Program-made: the position numbers and the translations under genes
Assembly (NCBI RefSeq): GCF_003182155.1
Contig: NZ_QGTG01000001.1
Coordinates: 974,390 to 1,038,389, forward strand
From: Chitinophaga sp. S165
GTDB taxonomy: Bacteria > Bacteroidota > Bacteroidia > Chitinophagales > Chitinophagaceae
Direction of reading: 5' to 3'
DNA: 64,000 nt
In this document: positions 1 to 8,557 of the stretch, in pieces
Numbering within the stretch: the stretch's first letter is position 1
How the letters are laid out: each line of letters opens with the position of its first letter
Notes under the pieces: generated by a model
Databases searched by the model: none
Told to the model about the DNA's origin: nothing
The model's input: only the letters and a program-made list of their open reading frames with translations

Positions 1-14
1 GTAATTCTGGACAA

Positions 15-79
15 TGTACACAGGACGCAAATCCATGTGTATAGGACGCAAAAACGTGTATGCAAGACGCAAAAACGTA
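15..79. repeat. Three short direct repeats around GACGCAAA
   Basis: Three imperfect copies of a roughly 20-22 bp unit lie head to tail. Each contains AGGACGCAAA or AAGACGCAAA, preceded by a GTGTAT-like or GTACAC-like stretch. They occupy the left edge of the window, so the array may continue outside it. No function can be assigned. Confidence 0.5.
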
Positions 80-166
80 GGGGTCAGAAATTTGCCCAAA
101 GTGGCAGATATAAATTACAGATTCGGTTAACATATTCTTCTACCGGTCCGGCTACGGTTTAACTTT

Positions 167-264
167 GGTTAAGATTCGCTTTGATATTACTCATCTTACG
201 TTGATCTTACGTTCATGAACGTAGGATCAACGTAAGATGAGTAATATCAAAGCGAATCTTAACC
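167..264. repeat. 98-bp near-perfect palindrome (47-bp arms, CATG loop)
   Basis: Two 47-bp arms (167-213 and 218-264) are complementary apart from one G-T position and are separated only by CATG. The palindrome ends 18 bp beyond the stop codon of the minus-strand gene at 282. It is not GC-rich and has no T-tract on either side, so it does not look like a normal intrinsic terminator. Each arm also contains a short tandem copy of CTTACGTTGAT. It could be a bidirectional transcript end, a cruciform-forming site or the relic of a small mobile palindrome. Confidence 0.85.
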
Positions 265-281
265 GATTATCAGGCGAACTA

Positions 282-911
282 CTACCGCCTTTCCCATTCC
301 GCTCTCAAGGCGGCAATATATTCCGGCAATGTATTCAGTTCAGGAAAGCCTTCTTCTACAGGATCATCACTGGGTAATTCAGTCATGATATAAACGTTAA
401 TGTACTGGGCAAAGGCTTTTTCTCCCAACAAGCTCTGTAACAAGAGGAAAACAGCAGTATCAAGATGCTCGTTCAGTTTAAGAAGATCATAGTTCTGCAT
501 ATGTACCGCCAGATTCAGCTTCTCCGGCGTTTCAGGGTCTTCGATGGCGGTGAACCACATCTCATCCGGCGATAACTCAAGGTCTTCATATTCAATTCCT
601 TCACCGCCTTCATCTGCCGGTATTAATGCAGTAAAGGTCCAGTAATCCAGTTCAGGTGCTTTTTCAACCAGATATTCAGCATCATCAAAGAAGTCTTCGT
701 CGCAGTTAGCTGTTATAATAAGTTCACCTTCATTATTTTCATTGATACGCATTTCGAAGAACAGGCTGGTACAATAACGATGGAGCCTTTCTGTCAGCTC
801 GTCAAATACCTCCACGATCTGTTCCTGTTCCATTTCCCTAAAAAAGCGAAAGTCGTCCTGCCTTTCTTCAAACCAGCGCCAAAACTTTGCAGCGTCATTA
901 CTTCTAAGCAT
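282..911 (-). CDS. Hypothetical acidic cytosolic protein
   Basis: This is an acidic protein of about 209 residues with no signal peptide or membrane helix. It begins with an FWRWFEE-like segment and ends with WERR. I do not recognise a characterised family; related-looking proteins in Bacteroidota are annotated only as hypothetical. The start is uncertain: in-frame ATGs at 953 and 932 would add 14 or 7 residues, but the conserved-looking part begins near the ATG at 911. The gene stands alone, and a long palindrome lies just beyond its stop. Confidence 0.65.
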   Translation of the reverse strand: MLRSNDAAKFWRWFEERQDDFRFFREMEQEQIVEVFDELTERLHRYCTSLFFEMRINENNEGELIITANCDEDFFDDAEYLVEKAPELDYWTFTALIPADEGGEGIEYEDLELSPDEMWFTAIEDPETPEKLNLAVHMQNYDLLKLNEHLDTAVFLLLQSLLGEKAFAQYINVYIMTELPSDDPVEEGFPELNTLPEYIAALRAEWERR

Positions 912-1120
912 ATCTGTCCGTTTTATGGCCATATGCGGCCGGGGGGATAACATTAGTATTTATACCTGCAATTTAGGTTTTTTTGCATTTTACATAGTTA
1001 TATTATATACTTAATATGACTGCAAAGGAACAACATCTTAAAACAACGATTCCCGACTTTATCAGCCAGGAACCCTGAGAATCTTTCAGCCGTCGTTAAG
1101 CGGCAGCTTGGTAATTTCCG

Positions 1121-2206
1121 TTAGATCTTAATCCTGTAAACAGTATACGGTGAGGTTCGTTTATCAACGCCGTTATTATATTCAGGTTGTTTTTGTATCT
1201 GCGAGCAACTTACATACAGGTAGCCGTCAGCAATTGAATAACTGTCAGGCCATATCAGCCGGTCGTCCTGCACAATGGTCGTCATCTTCAGGCTTGAGTC
1301 CAGTTTCACCAACCGGTAACGTTGCAGATCGCCCAGGTAAAGGTTTCCTTTTTTGTCGAAGATCATTCCATCCGTAGTTGTAAAATGTCCCAGGTCTTCT
1401 ACCTTACTGCCCAGATCAGCATCAGTCATATTCCAGTCCCGCAGATATTCAGTTTTGATCCTGTAAAGCTTATCGTCAGAAAGAGGTTTGTAATACAACC
1501 ACTCACCGTCGGGTGTCAATGCGATACCGTCAGAATTAAATTTGGCAGGACGGCCATCTTTCATCAGTTCCCTGCCATCAATAATAAACTTATAGGCCGG
1601 GTCGGAAATGGTCGAATAATGCGCCTTTAATACCCGGCGCATTTGTCCGTCGGCAAGATTCACTACAATGAGCCCTCCACCTTTTGATTCCGTCAGATAC
1701 GCATACTGACGCGCCACATCGACCCTCACGTCATTCACATAAGAAGTATCTGCCACAATATTCACAAATGAATAGTTACGGGCGACGGTATTATTGGCCT
1801 TATCCATCTTCACCAGCTTTGCACCGTTCCCCTGGATAGTTTGCAGTTTGGGTGCCGCGGGGTCCAGTATCCATAGCTCACCGGCATCATCAAAGTAAAC
1901 AGACTGTACGCATACCCACTTATTCAGACCGGGCAAACCATGCTGCCATTGCTGCATATCGGTATTTGGATAAGGCGTTTTACCGGTCCTTCCCTCTGTT
2001 ACTACAACCGCATATTGGTAGATATCCGACCACCGTGGATAATTCACCAGCATACGCCCACCCTCCTCTTTGGCCACACCGGTTAACTGATAGGTGTTAT
2101 CTTCGAAGACAAGTTGAAGTCCGCGGTCATTGTCAGGGTCATTATCGTCAGAACAAGCTGCCAGAAAGCTCATGAGCAACAGCAGGAGTACAGTATGATT
2201 TTTCAT
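1121..2206 (-). CDS. MRJP/yellow-family beta-propeller lipoprotein
   Basis: The protein starts with a lipoprotein signal (MKNHTVLLLLLMSFLAAC), so it should be anchored to a membrane facing the periplasm or surface. The mature part looks like the major royal jelly protein/yellow family, a six-bladed propeller related to SMP-30. Supporting features are repeated strands such as LTPDGEWLYYKPLSDDKLYR and KKGNLYLGDL, a DVRVDVAR-YAYLTES segment and a late WPDSYSIADGYLYVS block. Bacterial members have no firmly established substrate. An ATG two codons upstream (2212) is possible. The gene is transcribed toward the hypothetical gene at 282-911. Confidence 0.8.
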   Translation of the reverse strand: MKNHTVLLLLLMSFLAACSDDNDPDNDRGLQLVFEDNTYQLTGVAKEEGGRMLVNYPRWSDIYQYAVVVTEGRTGKTPYPNTDMQQWQHGLPGLNKWVCVQSVYFDDAGELWILDPAAPKLQTIQGNGAKLVKMDKANNTVARNYSFVNIVADTSYVNDVRVDVARQYAYLTESKGGGLIVVNLADGQMRRVLKAHYSTISDPAYKFIIDGRELMKDGRPAKFNSDGIALTPDGEWLYYKPLSDDKLYRIKTEYLRDWNMTDADLGSKVEDLGHFTTTDGMIFDKKGNLYLGDLQRYRLVKLDSSLKMTTIVQDDRLIWPDSYSIADGYLYVSCSQIQKQPEYNNGVDKRTSPYTVYRIKI

Positions 2207-2257
2207 AAACATGGTTTTATATTTTCAGCATTCTTTTTAATTGCAATACACAGCATA

Positions 2258-2953
2258 TCACATGTCTTTGGGGTTTACAGGATGAGTGAAGCGGTCATGA
2301 TCGCATTTCGGACATTTATCAGGTGCGGCTATTCCGGTATCGTTACCACAATGATAACATACACGCTGGTCGTGTTCATAATGAAGGCCTTTCACCATTT
2401 CTTCATCTTCCTCCGGCATTATCGATAACCCAGGCTTTGGCTCAGTGCTGTTGATCAGCGTAAATGTACCATTGGCCTCAAAGTAGAAACGGCTCACCTG
2501 CCCCAGGTGTTTAATCCCTTCTGAACGCAACTGTGAAAAAAGGCGTTCCCTGGAAATGCGTGTTGTTAACATCTCGCGGAGGTTCATGGTACCATCAAAA
2601 ACAAGTACGCCAATGTCCCCCTGTGAAATCCTTTCAAAACGCTCGCTTGTGGTAGCTATACGCGCGATCCATCGTTGTCCCAGTATGACGATCACCGCCA
2701 CGATAAACGCAGGAAGCAATCCCCTGTCGGGTGCCTGGATGGGAATACCGATCGCTGCCGCCAGAGAGGACATCGCTACCATCTCATTGCGGCTTAACTG
2801 AGAAGCCATGCGCTTGCCCATTATTCGCATGGAAATGATCAGTAACAGGAACACAAAAAGTACCCTGAAAATCACCTCCATGAAAAAGACCACCGGGACA
2901 TTACCCATGAAGATCCTCATCCAGTCATCAACCAAAATTTCGTACGACTTCAT
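2258..2953 (-). CDS. YetF-like (DUF421) membrane protein with C-terminal zinc ribbon
   Basis: The N-terminal third holds hydrophobic segments typical of the YetF/DUF421 inner-membrane family, including the MRIMGKR motif after the second helix and PDRGLLPAF before the third. The soluble YetF domain follows, with the conserved SRERLFSQLRSEGI stretch. The last part adds a four-cysteine ribbon (C199-x2-C202, C214-x2-C217), which Bacillus YetF lacks as far as I know. The function of the family is not settled. The gene lies 11 bp downstream of a paralogue on the same strand, and the two are probably co-transcribed. Confidence 0.85.
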   Translation of the reverse strand: MKSYEILVDDWMRIFMGNVPVVFFMEVIFRVLFVFLLLIISMRIMGKRMASQLSRNEMVAMSSLAAAIGIPIQAPDRGLLPAFIVAVIVILGQRWIARIATTSERFERISQGDIGVLVFDGTMNLREMLTTRISRERLFSQLRSEGIKHLGQVSRFYFEANGTFTLINSTEPKPGLSIMPEEDEEMVKGLHYEHDQRVCYHCGNDTGIAAPDKCPKCDHDRFTHPVNPKDM

Positions 2954-2964
2954 ACACCATCCGT

Positions 2965-3654
2965 TTATATTACTGCTCTATCCCATTTGACGGCGCCGCA
3001 GTTGTTGCATGCCTTGTCCTTTGTTGACAACTTCTCAGTAGCCCCGCAGTGCTGACAGGCATATTCGTCCTCGTCTGCATCGTGCCGGTAACCATGTACA
3101 TGTTTGTCGCGCGTAGGCAGTAAAGACAATCCCGGGCGGGATCCCTTTGTCTTAAATACTGTAAAAGCGCCACATGCTTCAAGATAGACGCGTTCCACTA
3201 CACCGAGATTATAGATCTTCTTTTGCCTTAAAACACTATATAGTTGCGCCCTTGAAACACGGGTCTTCTCCAGCTCATCGGTCTGCAGTAATCCGTTCTT
3301 TACCAGAATAGACATTGAGCCGTATGTAGCAGTCTCCACTTTCGCATTTTTTACCTCCCACCAGCTCAACCCGCGATGGTATGCTAAAACAAGGACGAGG
3401 ATGAAGATCCCCTGTAATATCCCCCTGTCAGGCAGCTCCATCGGTGGGGCCACGATCGCACCAAGCATGATAGTGATAGCAAAATCCACGATAGTCAATT
3501 GTCCCGACATTCTTTTACCGAGCAGTCTCATGATCAGCAGCAGGGCAACATAAACAATGATTGTACGGAAGAACACTTCCAGCATAAATGCGACAGGGGC
3601 ATTTCCAATAAAGATCCGTTCCAGATCTGTAAGTTTTATCTGAGTCTTGTCCAT
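2965..3654 (-). CDS. YetF-like (DUF421) membrane protein with C-terminal zinc ribbon, paralogue
   Basis: This is the upstream copy of the tandem YetF pair. It has the family signatures MRLLGKRMSGQLT and PDRGILQGIF in the membrane part, and VSRAQLYSVLRQKKIYNLG in the soluble domain. A four-cysteine ribbon closes the protein (CQHC and CNNC, at about residues 200-203 and 216-219 from this start). An upstream in-frame ATG at 3687 would add eleven residues with no recognisable signal, so MDKTQIK is preferred. The two paralogues may form a hetero-oligomer, which is inference. Confidence 0.85.
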   Translation of the reverse strand: MDKTQIKLTDLERIFIGNAPVAFMLEVFFRTIIVYVALLLIMRLLGKRMSGQLTIVDFAITIMLGAIVAPPMELPDRGILQGIFILVLVLAYHRGLSWWEVKNAKVETATYGSMSILVKNGLLQTDELEKTRVSRAQLYSVLRQKKIYNLGVVERVYLEACGAFTVFKTKGSRPGLSLLPTRDKHVHGYRHDADEDEYACQHCGATEKLSTKDKACNNCGAVKWDRAVI

Positions 3655-3997
3655 AACATCACACGCTGGCCGCAATAGTTTACTCAAAAACTATGCAATC
3701 TAATGGAGCGGAACGGCATACCTTCGTGAACGATGATCGCTGCATGTTTGTACCGGGAGAATGGCAATGGACCATTCTAAGGAGCAGGCTGATACCTTGA
3801 AAACTGGTGCTAAATGTTCCCGACATATCCCCATAATTCCCATACGGGGCAAGGCACGGTGGGCAACTGACGCCATCTATTAGAGCAATAAGTAATATTA
3901 CTCAACAGTTAATAAGAGGTTAACGATACATAATTATCAACTTTTTCTCATGCTTTTACACAACAAGTATTTAAATTACAGGTGTTAATACCCAACC
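3655..3997. other. Intergenic region without a gene
   Basis: This is the divergent spacer between the YetF pair and the small exported gene at 3998. The right half is AT-rich and likely holds the promoter for the plus-strand gene. I found no convincing coding region, hairpin or repeat. Confidence 0.5.
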
Positions 3998-4222
3998 ATG
4001 AAAAAACGCTTACTAATTGTTTCATCGCTACTATTATCATCATTATCATTTAGCGGAAAGGTTTTTACAAAAGTGTATATCTGCAGATCATCTGGCAGTT
4101 ATGCCTATCACAAAACACTTTGTAAAGGTCTGGACCAATGTGCACATAAAATAGACTCTGTAACCATACAGGATGCAATAGCAATGGGTAAAAAGAAAGC
4201 CTGCCGCTACTGCTTCCGATAA
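3998..4222 (+). CDS. Small exported cysteine-rich protein
   Basis: The product is 74 residues long. A basic start and a hydrophobic, serine-rich stretch (residues 1-22) form a likely signal peptide. The mature part holds YHKTLCKGLDQC, a histidine, and a final KKACRYC, a spacing that suggests a small metal-binding fold. Similar short proteins occur in Bacteroidota without known function. The gene ends 34 bp before cas13b on the same strand, so they could share a transcript. There is no other reason to tie it to the CRISPR system. Confidence 0.65.
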   Translation: MKKRLLIVSSLLLSSLSFSGKVFTKVYICRSSGSYAYHKTLCKGLDQCAHKIDSVTIQDAIAMGKKKACRYCFR

Positions 4223-4256
4223 GCTCCCATATTATTTACCCCTTATTTCTTCCACG

Positions 4257-7200
4257 ATGAATGCAAACACCCCAACACTGGCGCCCGAGCTGAAGGCGCC
4301 CAGGATCTACAATCAACAGGATACTCCATGGTATTTTGGAGCCCATCTTAATCAGGCCAGGCACAATCTGTTTCTGGCTCTGAACGAATTGACTATTAAG
4401 ATAGGTGGGAACCCCATCGAAAATGATGATCAGCTGCAGAGTGCCAAAGCATTGACAATACTCAATGCAGCATCGCCTAATCCCAATGAGCTGGCAAAGG
4501 CAATGGAATATTATGACAAGAACTTTCCGTTCCTGTTCTACATGCAGTACAGGTATGAAACCGATCAGGAAAGAGATGAAAGGATCTTCTCCCGTCAGAA
4601 GAACCGTAGGTCCGCACCTGTTCAACATGCCTATGGTAGCGCCGCCAGGTATTTTGAGATCCTGAATACACTCATCGTCTATCTCAACAAAGCCCGGAAT
4701 CACTGTAACCATTACACGTATTCTCCACTGACTATAAAAAAAGACCTTGTCTACCTGCTCAATGATGTATTCGACGTAAATGTGAGACTGATAAAAAGCA
4801 GGTTTAACCTGGAAGAAGCACAGCTGGACCATCTGAAAAGATATAATGGCATCGACAGGAAAACGAAAAAGCCAAAATCCAACTACCGCTTCTGGTACTC
4901 ATTTACCGCCACGGGAAATACTGAAAATATCTCTGAGGCCGGACTCGCATTTTTTACCTGTCTCTTTCTTCCGAAAGGAGAAGCTTATCTGTTCCTGAAG
5001 AAGCTTTCCGGTTTTAAACGGGCGGAAACGCCTGAATATAAGGCCACGCTGGAAGTCTTTACTTCGAATATGTTGCGCGTTCCCAGAGAAAGATTGGAGA
5101 GCGATAACAGTCCCCAGGCCGTGTTCCTTGACATGTGTAATGAACTGGCCAGGTGTCCGGCAGAACTCTTTGAGTTGCTGGAAGAAGAAAAGCAGGAGTT
5201 ATTCATTACGAACCGGCTTGAAGATGAAGACAATACCGATAGCTCCGGCGACGGTCCGGAAACAAAGATGATCCGCAAAAGCGACAGGTTCCTTTACTTC
5301 GCTCAACGTTATCTCGATATCACAAAAGGTCTTCCTCAAATGAGATTCGGCGTCGATCTCGGCATGTATTTTTACAGTATCTATCCCAAGACACTGGCCG
5401 GCGTCGACGAAATGCGGCAGTTAACCAAACACCTCATCGGTTACGGAAGACTGGAAGATTTCGATACGGACAAACGTCCTGCTGCATTTGCCGCGCTCTA
5501 TGGACAAAAGGAAGATCCGTTTGCTCCGTACATCAGGGAAACGACACCGCACTATCATACAGATGGCAAGAACATTCCCATCTATATCGGTAGCAGTTCC
5601 TGCGAATGGCCTGAAATCGGCACAACGGACGTTAAAGGAAAATCATATCCGCGGAAACTGAATAAAAACAATACGCTCCTTCCCTACGCAATACTCAGCG
5701 CAAAGGAAATGCCTGCTTTAATGCTGTACCACTTGCTGCGAAAAGAAAAGAACAAAGGCGATGACGTGCAGAAAGTGATTGTCACCCATATCAACAACGT
5801 AAGGAGGTTCTTCAAAGCGGTGCTGAACGGAAGCGAAAGACCTGTGGATCAAAGCCCGCTTCCGAAACCCGACGGAGACGCATTGAAACAACGGTCGGAC
5901 AAGGAATATTGCCGTCGCTATGAATTACTGTTGCAGCAACTGGACAGATATGCCCTCCATCCTTCCTACATCCCGGAAAAGTTGGCCAACTACCTGTTGG
6001 GTATCGCTCCCTCAGATTGGAAAGAAAAAGCGGAAAGACGGCTGAATGAAATGAAAGCCACTGCTGCCGATCTGGTTGAACGAATGGAACTAAGAGAGAA
6101 AGACGATATCAAACCAGGCAAACCGGGATTCAGGAAGGTAAAAGTAGGCAAGCTGGCACAGTTAATTGTAGAAGATATGATGCTGATGCAACCTGTGCTG
6201 AAAGATGAGAATGATCAACCTGTTCCTGATTCAAAAGCAAATGGACTGGCGTACAGGCTACTGCAAAGTCACCTGGCTTTCTATGGTGTGCACCGGGATA
6301 ACATCACTGAGCTATTTAGTAGCTGCAAACTAACCGGCGGCACCAATCCGCATCCTTTCCTCCATCGCATCAACGTAAATGAGCTGTCGGGCATCATTGA
6401 ATTTTATAAAGCATACTTCAATGAAAAGATCGACTACCTCAATACCTGCTTAAAAAACAAGCGATATGATGAGTATCATTTTCTAAAAATAAATGCGCAG
6501 CCGGATGATATTGCTGATCTGCTAAAAACTTACCTGCAAACAGAAGGACCGTCTCACTCGCCTTTTAATCTGCCACGGGGTTTCTTTCATCGTGCAACAG
6601 TCAACTGGCTGATGTTACACGGAACAGAGAGTAATAAAAAGTTCCTCGCTGATCATCCCGATACCAATACGGTCCATCTCACAAAACACCTGTTTGAACA
6701 ACAGGACACGGCGCAAGCCTTCTATCACTGGAAACGGCATTATCACCTGTTCAGCGGCGATGTTCCCCTGTATCTCAACCTGGAAGAAAGAAAACAGGAA
6801 ACGGAACGCACGATGAAGATCGTTAACAGGCTCCGCGAAGAACTGGACGACATGGAAGATCTGGCAGCAGAAGCTCAAGACACTTTCTATCATGAAATCA
6901 AGCGACTACGCTCTTTAGATGATATCATCAGGCACACAGAAAGGAAATACGGCGCCTCATTTCCTGCAGTCTATGAGATTGAATGGCGCGTGTCCGATTA
7001 CTATATGCATAAAGATGCTACCCGGCTTGTAACAGCAGCGATAGAAGGTCAGATCAAAGACAATAAACATTACCTCAACAGCTACAAGTTCTTCATTGAG
7101 AATGAAAAGTATCTCCGCCTTATTGAGGCGCAGGATATGCTGCTGTTCATGGCCGTGAAAGACCTGCTGAAAGAAAAGATCGGCGATATTTCACTGACTG

Positions 7201-7940
7201 AAACGCAGGACAAAGAATCCGGCACCTTCTTACTCAGTAACATCTCGCCTCAAAACGTTGAAAACAATAAGAACTTACTGAACCAGCGGCCGGCTGGCGG
7301 GATCCACATCAACCTTGATTTCTTCGAAATAAACGAGAATGGATCATTCAGGAAATCGGAAAACGGTAAAGTGAAAGTAGGTACCGCCACCATCATCGAC
7401 AAACATCTCAAAATTAAAAATGCAGGCAACTTCCGGAAACTCTTAAAAGATCGCCGGATCAATAATATCTGCTTCTATTTCAAACCGGATGCCGGTCATT
7501 TCACTATCAACCGTATGGTGCTCGAAAATGAATTCAGGGCATACGATAAACAACGCCTGAAAGTACTTGAAGTCGTAGCTGCTTTTGAGGAGAAGCTTTA
7601 TCTCAACAGTAACAAAGAGGAGAAAGCCACTTTCCTCAACAACAAAGGCGTCGCGGAACACAAACTCTATCTTAAACATTACTTCGGCAAGTTCACAGAT
7701 GATAACGAAAACCTTCAGCGGAATCTGCTTGCTATCAGAAATGCCTTCGCACACAATCAATTCCCGCTGATCCACGACGATACCTTCGCCCTCTCCGCCA
7801 ATGAATGGAGAATGATCCATGAACAGTACCAGCCTTCTGCACAAGGCAGTCACCAGGGATATGGTATCATCGAGAAAATATCCTTATACGGGATAAACGG
7901 ATATCAATCTCTCATAGACAAAATAAGCGGGCATGTGTGA
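4257..7940 (+). CDS. Cas13b, type VI-B CRISPR RNA-guided ribonuclease
   Basis: This large single effector has 1227 residues, near or slightly above the usual Cas13b size. Two HEPN ribonuclease motifs sit near its ends, as in Cas13b: R147-N-H-C-N-H152 and R1161-N-A-F-A-H1166. The long helical middle is rich in lysine, as expected for crRNA and target binding. Cas13b matures its own crRNA and, when guided to a complementary transcript, cleaves that RNA and bystander RNA. The stop codon overlaps the start of the csx28-like gene by 8 nt, and a CRISPR array with VI-B-type repeats follows on the same strand. Together these give a VI-B2 locus. No cas1 or cas2 lies nearby. Residue-level placement of the other Cas13b domains was not attempted. 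Confidence 0.95.
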   Translation: MNANTPTLAPELKAPRIYNQQDTPWYFGAHLNQARHNLFLALNELTIKIGGNPIENDDQLQSAKALTILNAASPNPNELAKAMEYYDKNFPFLFYMQYRYETDQERDERIFSRQKNRRSAPVQHAYGSAARYFEILNTLIVYLNKARNHCNHYTYSPLTIKKDLVYLLNDVFDVNVRLIKSRFNLEEAQLDHLKRYNGIDRKTKKPKSNYRFWYSFTATGNTENISEAGLAFFTCLFLPKGEAYLFLKKLSGFKRAETPEYKATLEVFTSNMLRVPRERLESDNSPQAVFLDMCNELARCPAELFELLEEEKQELFITNRLEDEDNTDSSGDGPETKMIRKSDRFLYFAQRYLDITKGLPQMRFGVDLGMYFYSIYPKTLAGVDEMRQLTKHLIGYGRLEDFDTDKRPAAFAALYGQKEDPFAPYIRETTPHYHTDGKNIPIYIGSSSCEWPEIGTTDVKGKSYPRKLNKNNTLLPYAILSAKEMPALMLYHLLRKEKNKGDDVQKVIVTHINNVRRFFKAVLNGSERPVDQSPLPKPDGDALKQRSDKEYCRRYELLLQQLDRYALHPSYIPEKLANYLLGIAPSDWKEKAERRLNEMKATAADLVERMELREKDDIKPGKPGFRKVKVGKLAQLIVEDMMLMQPVLKDENDQPVPDSKANGLAYRLLQSHLAFYGVHRDNITELFSSCKLTGGTNPHPFLHRINVNELSGIIEFYKAYFNEKIDYLNTCLKNKRYDEYHFLKINAQPDDIADLLKTYLQTEGPSHSPFNLPRGFFHRATVNWLMLHGTESNKKFLADHPDTNTVHLTKHLFEQQDTAQAFYHWKRHYHLFSGDVPLYLNLEERKQETERTMKIVNRLREELDDMEDLAAEAQDTFYHEIKRLRSLDDIIRHTERKYGASFPAVYEIEWRVSDYYMHKDATRLVTAAIEGQIKDNKHYLNSYKFFIENEKYLRLIEAQDMLLFMAVKDLLKEKIGDISLTETQDKESGTFLLSNISPQNVENNKNLLNQRPAGGIHINLDFFEINENGSFRKSENGKVKVGTATIIDKHLKIKNAGNFRKLLKDRRINNICFYFKPDAGHFTINRMVLENEFRAYDKQRLKVLEVVAAFEEKLYLNSNKEEKATFLNNKGVAEHKLYLKHYFGKFTDDNENLQRNLLAIRNAFAHNQFPLIHDDTFALSANEWRMIHEQYQPSAQGSHQGYGIIEKISLYGINGYQSLIDKISGHV

Positions 7941-8451
7941 GATCAACTGGGACCTGACGATAAAAGCCCTCGGCGTGTTAGCTACAATACTTGTAGCCGT
8001 ATTGCTCTACTTCTTCACCAAAAGGAATATGCGCAATGAGACAATGGAGCGGATCAGCAGGTTCAGGAACGAAAAGCTGATGGAGGCCGGTATGGCTTTC
8101 TGGAGCTTACTAGCGTATATCACTCCTACAGAAAACAATCACTCTATCATTGTCTGGACACAGAAGAAAGGCCGGACAGAAAAAGAGTACTTCTTTCAGC
8201 CTTTCCTCGCCGGGGAGTTTATCAAAAAACTAAATGAGGTAAACTATGAGAAAGGGTTTGGGCTATTTCTTAGTAAGTCTACAAGGGATCTGTTCTATGA
8301 ATACAGGAATATTATCTATGGGATTTTGCTGGCGGAGAAAAATAATACCAGTGAGAAGATCCTGCTTTCAAACGATGAGATGGTGAAGAAGATGTTCGAC
8401 CTGTATAATAAGATGGTGGTGGAGTTGAGGAAGGAAGTTGGGCCAGTGTAA
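7933..8451 (+). CDS. Csx28-like accessory membrane protein of type VI-B2
   Basis: The protein has 172 residues with one strong transmembrane helix (about residues 10-28) followed by a basic, helical cytoplasmic part. Its size, its single N-terminal helix and its position directly after cas13b (8-nt overlap, ATGTGTGA) match Csx28, which enhances Cas13b interference in VI-B2 systems and forms a membrane pore in the characterised homologue. The protein contains only one histidine (H70), so no R-x4-6-H motif exists. The closest relic is R125-N-I-I-Y-G130, with glycine where histidine would stand. If it is a HEPN-derived fold, it should lack nuclease activity. Assignment rests on size, topology and context rather than on clear sequence motifs. 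Confidence 0.8.
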   Translation: MCEINWDLTIKALGVLATILVAVLLYFFTKRNMRNETMERISRFRNEKLMEAGMAFWSLLAYITPTENNHSIIVWTQKKGRTEKEYFFQPFLAGEFIKKLNEVNYEKGFGLFLSKSTRDLFYEYRNIIYGILLAEKNNTSEKILLSNDEMVKKMFDLYNKMVVELRKEVGPV

Positions 8452-8557
8452 GATTAGAAAAACAAGAATATTTAGTTATATCAGTCGATTGAGAGGGAAT
8501 TTAATCTTGTTGACTTTCTATACAAAGCATTGTCAAAGAATATTTTGATGATTTAAT
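8452..8557 (+). promoter_or_regulatory. CRISPR leader
   Basis: This AT-rich stretch of 106 bp lies between the csx28-like stop and the first repeat, with no open reading frame. The first two repeats next to it are identical and later ones diverge, so this end is where newest units would be added. It should carry the array promoter. I cannot point to a firm -33/-7 pair. Confidence 0.6.

Noticed and set aside
4236-4832. A 198-codon minus-strand frame opposite the start of cas13b
   Set aside because: It lies wholly antisense to Cas13b residues that include the first HEPN motif, and its translation shows no domain.
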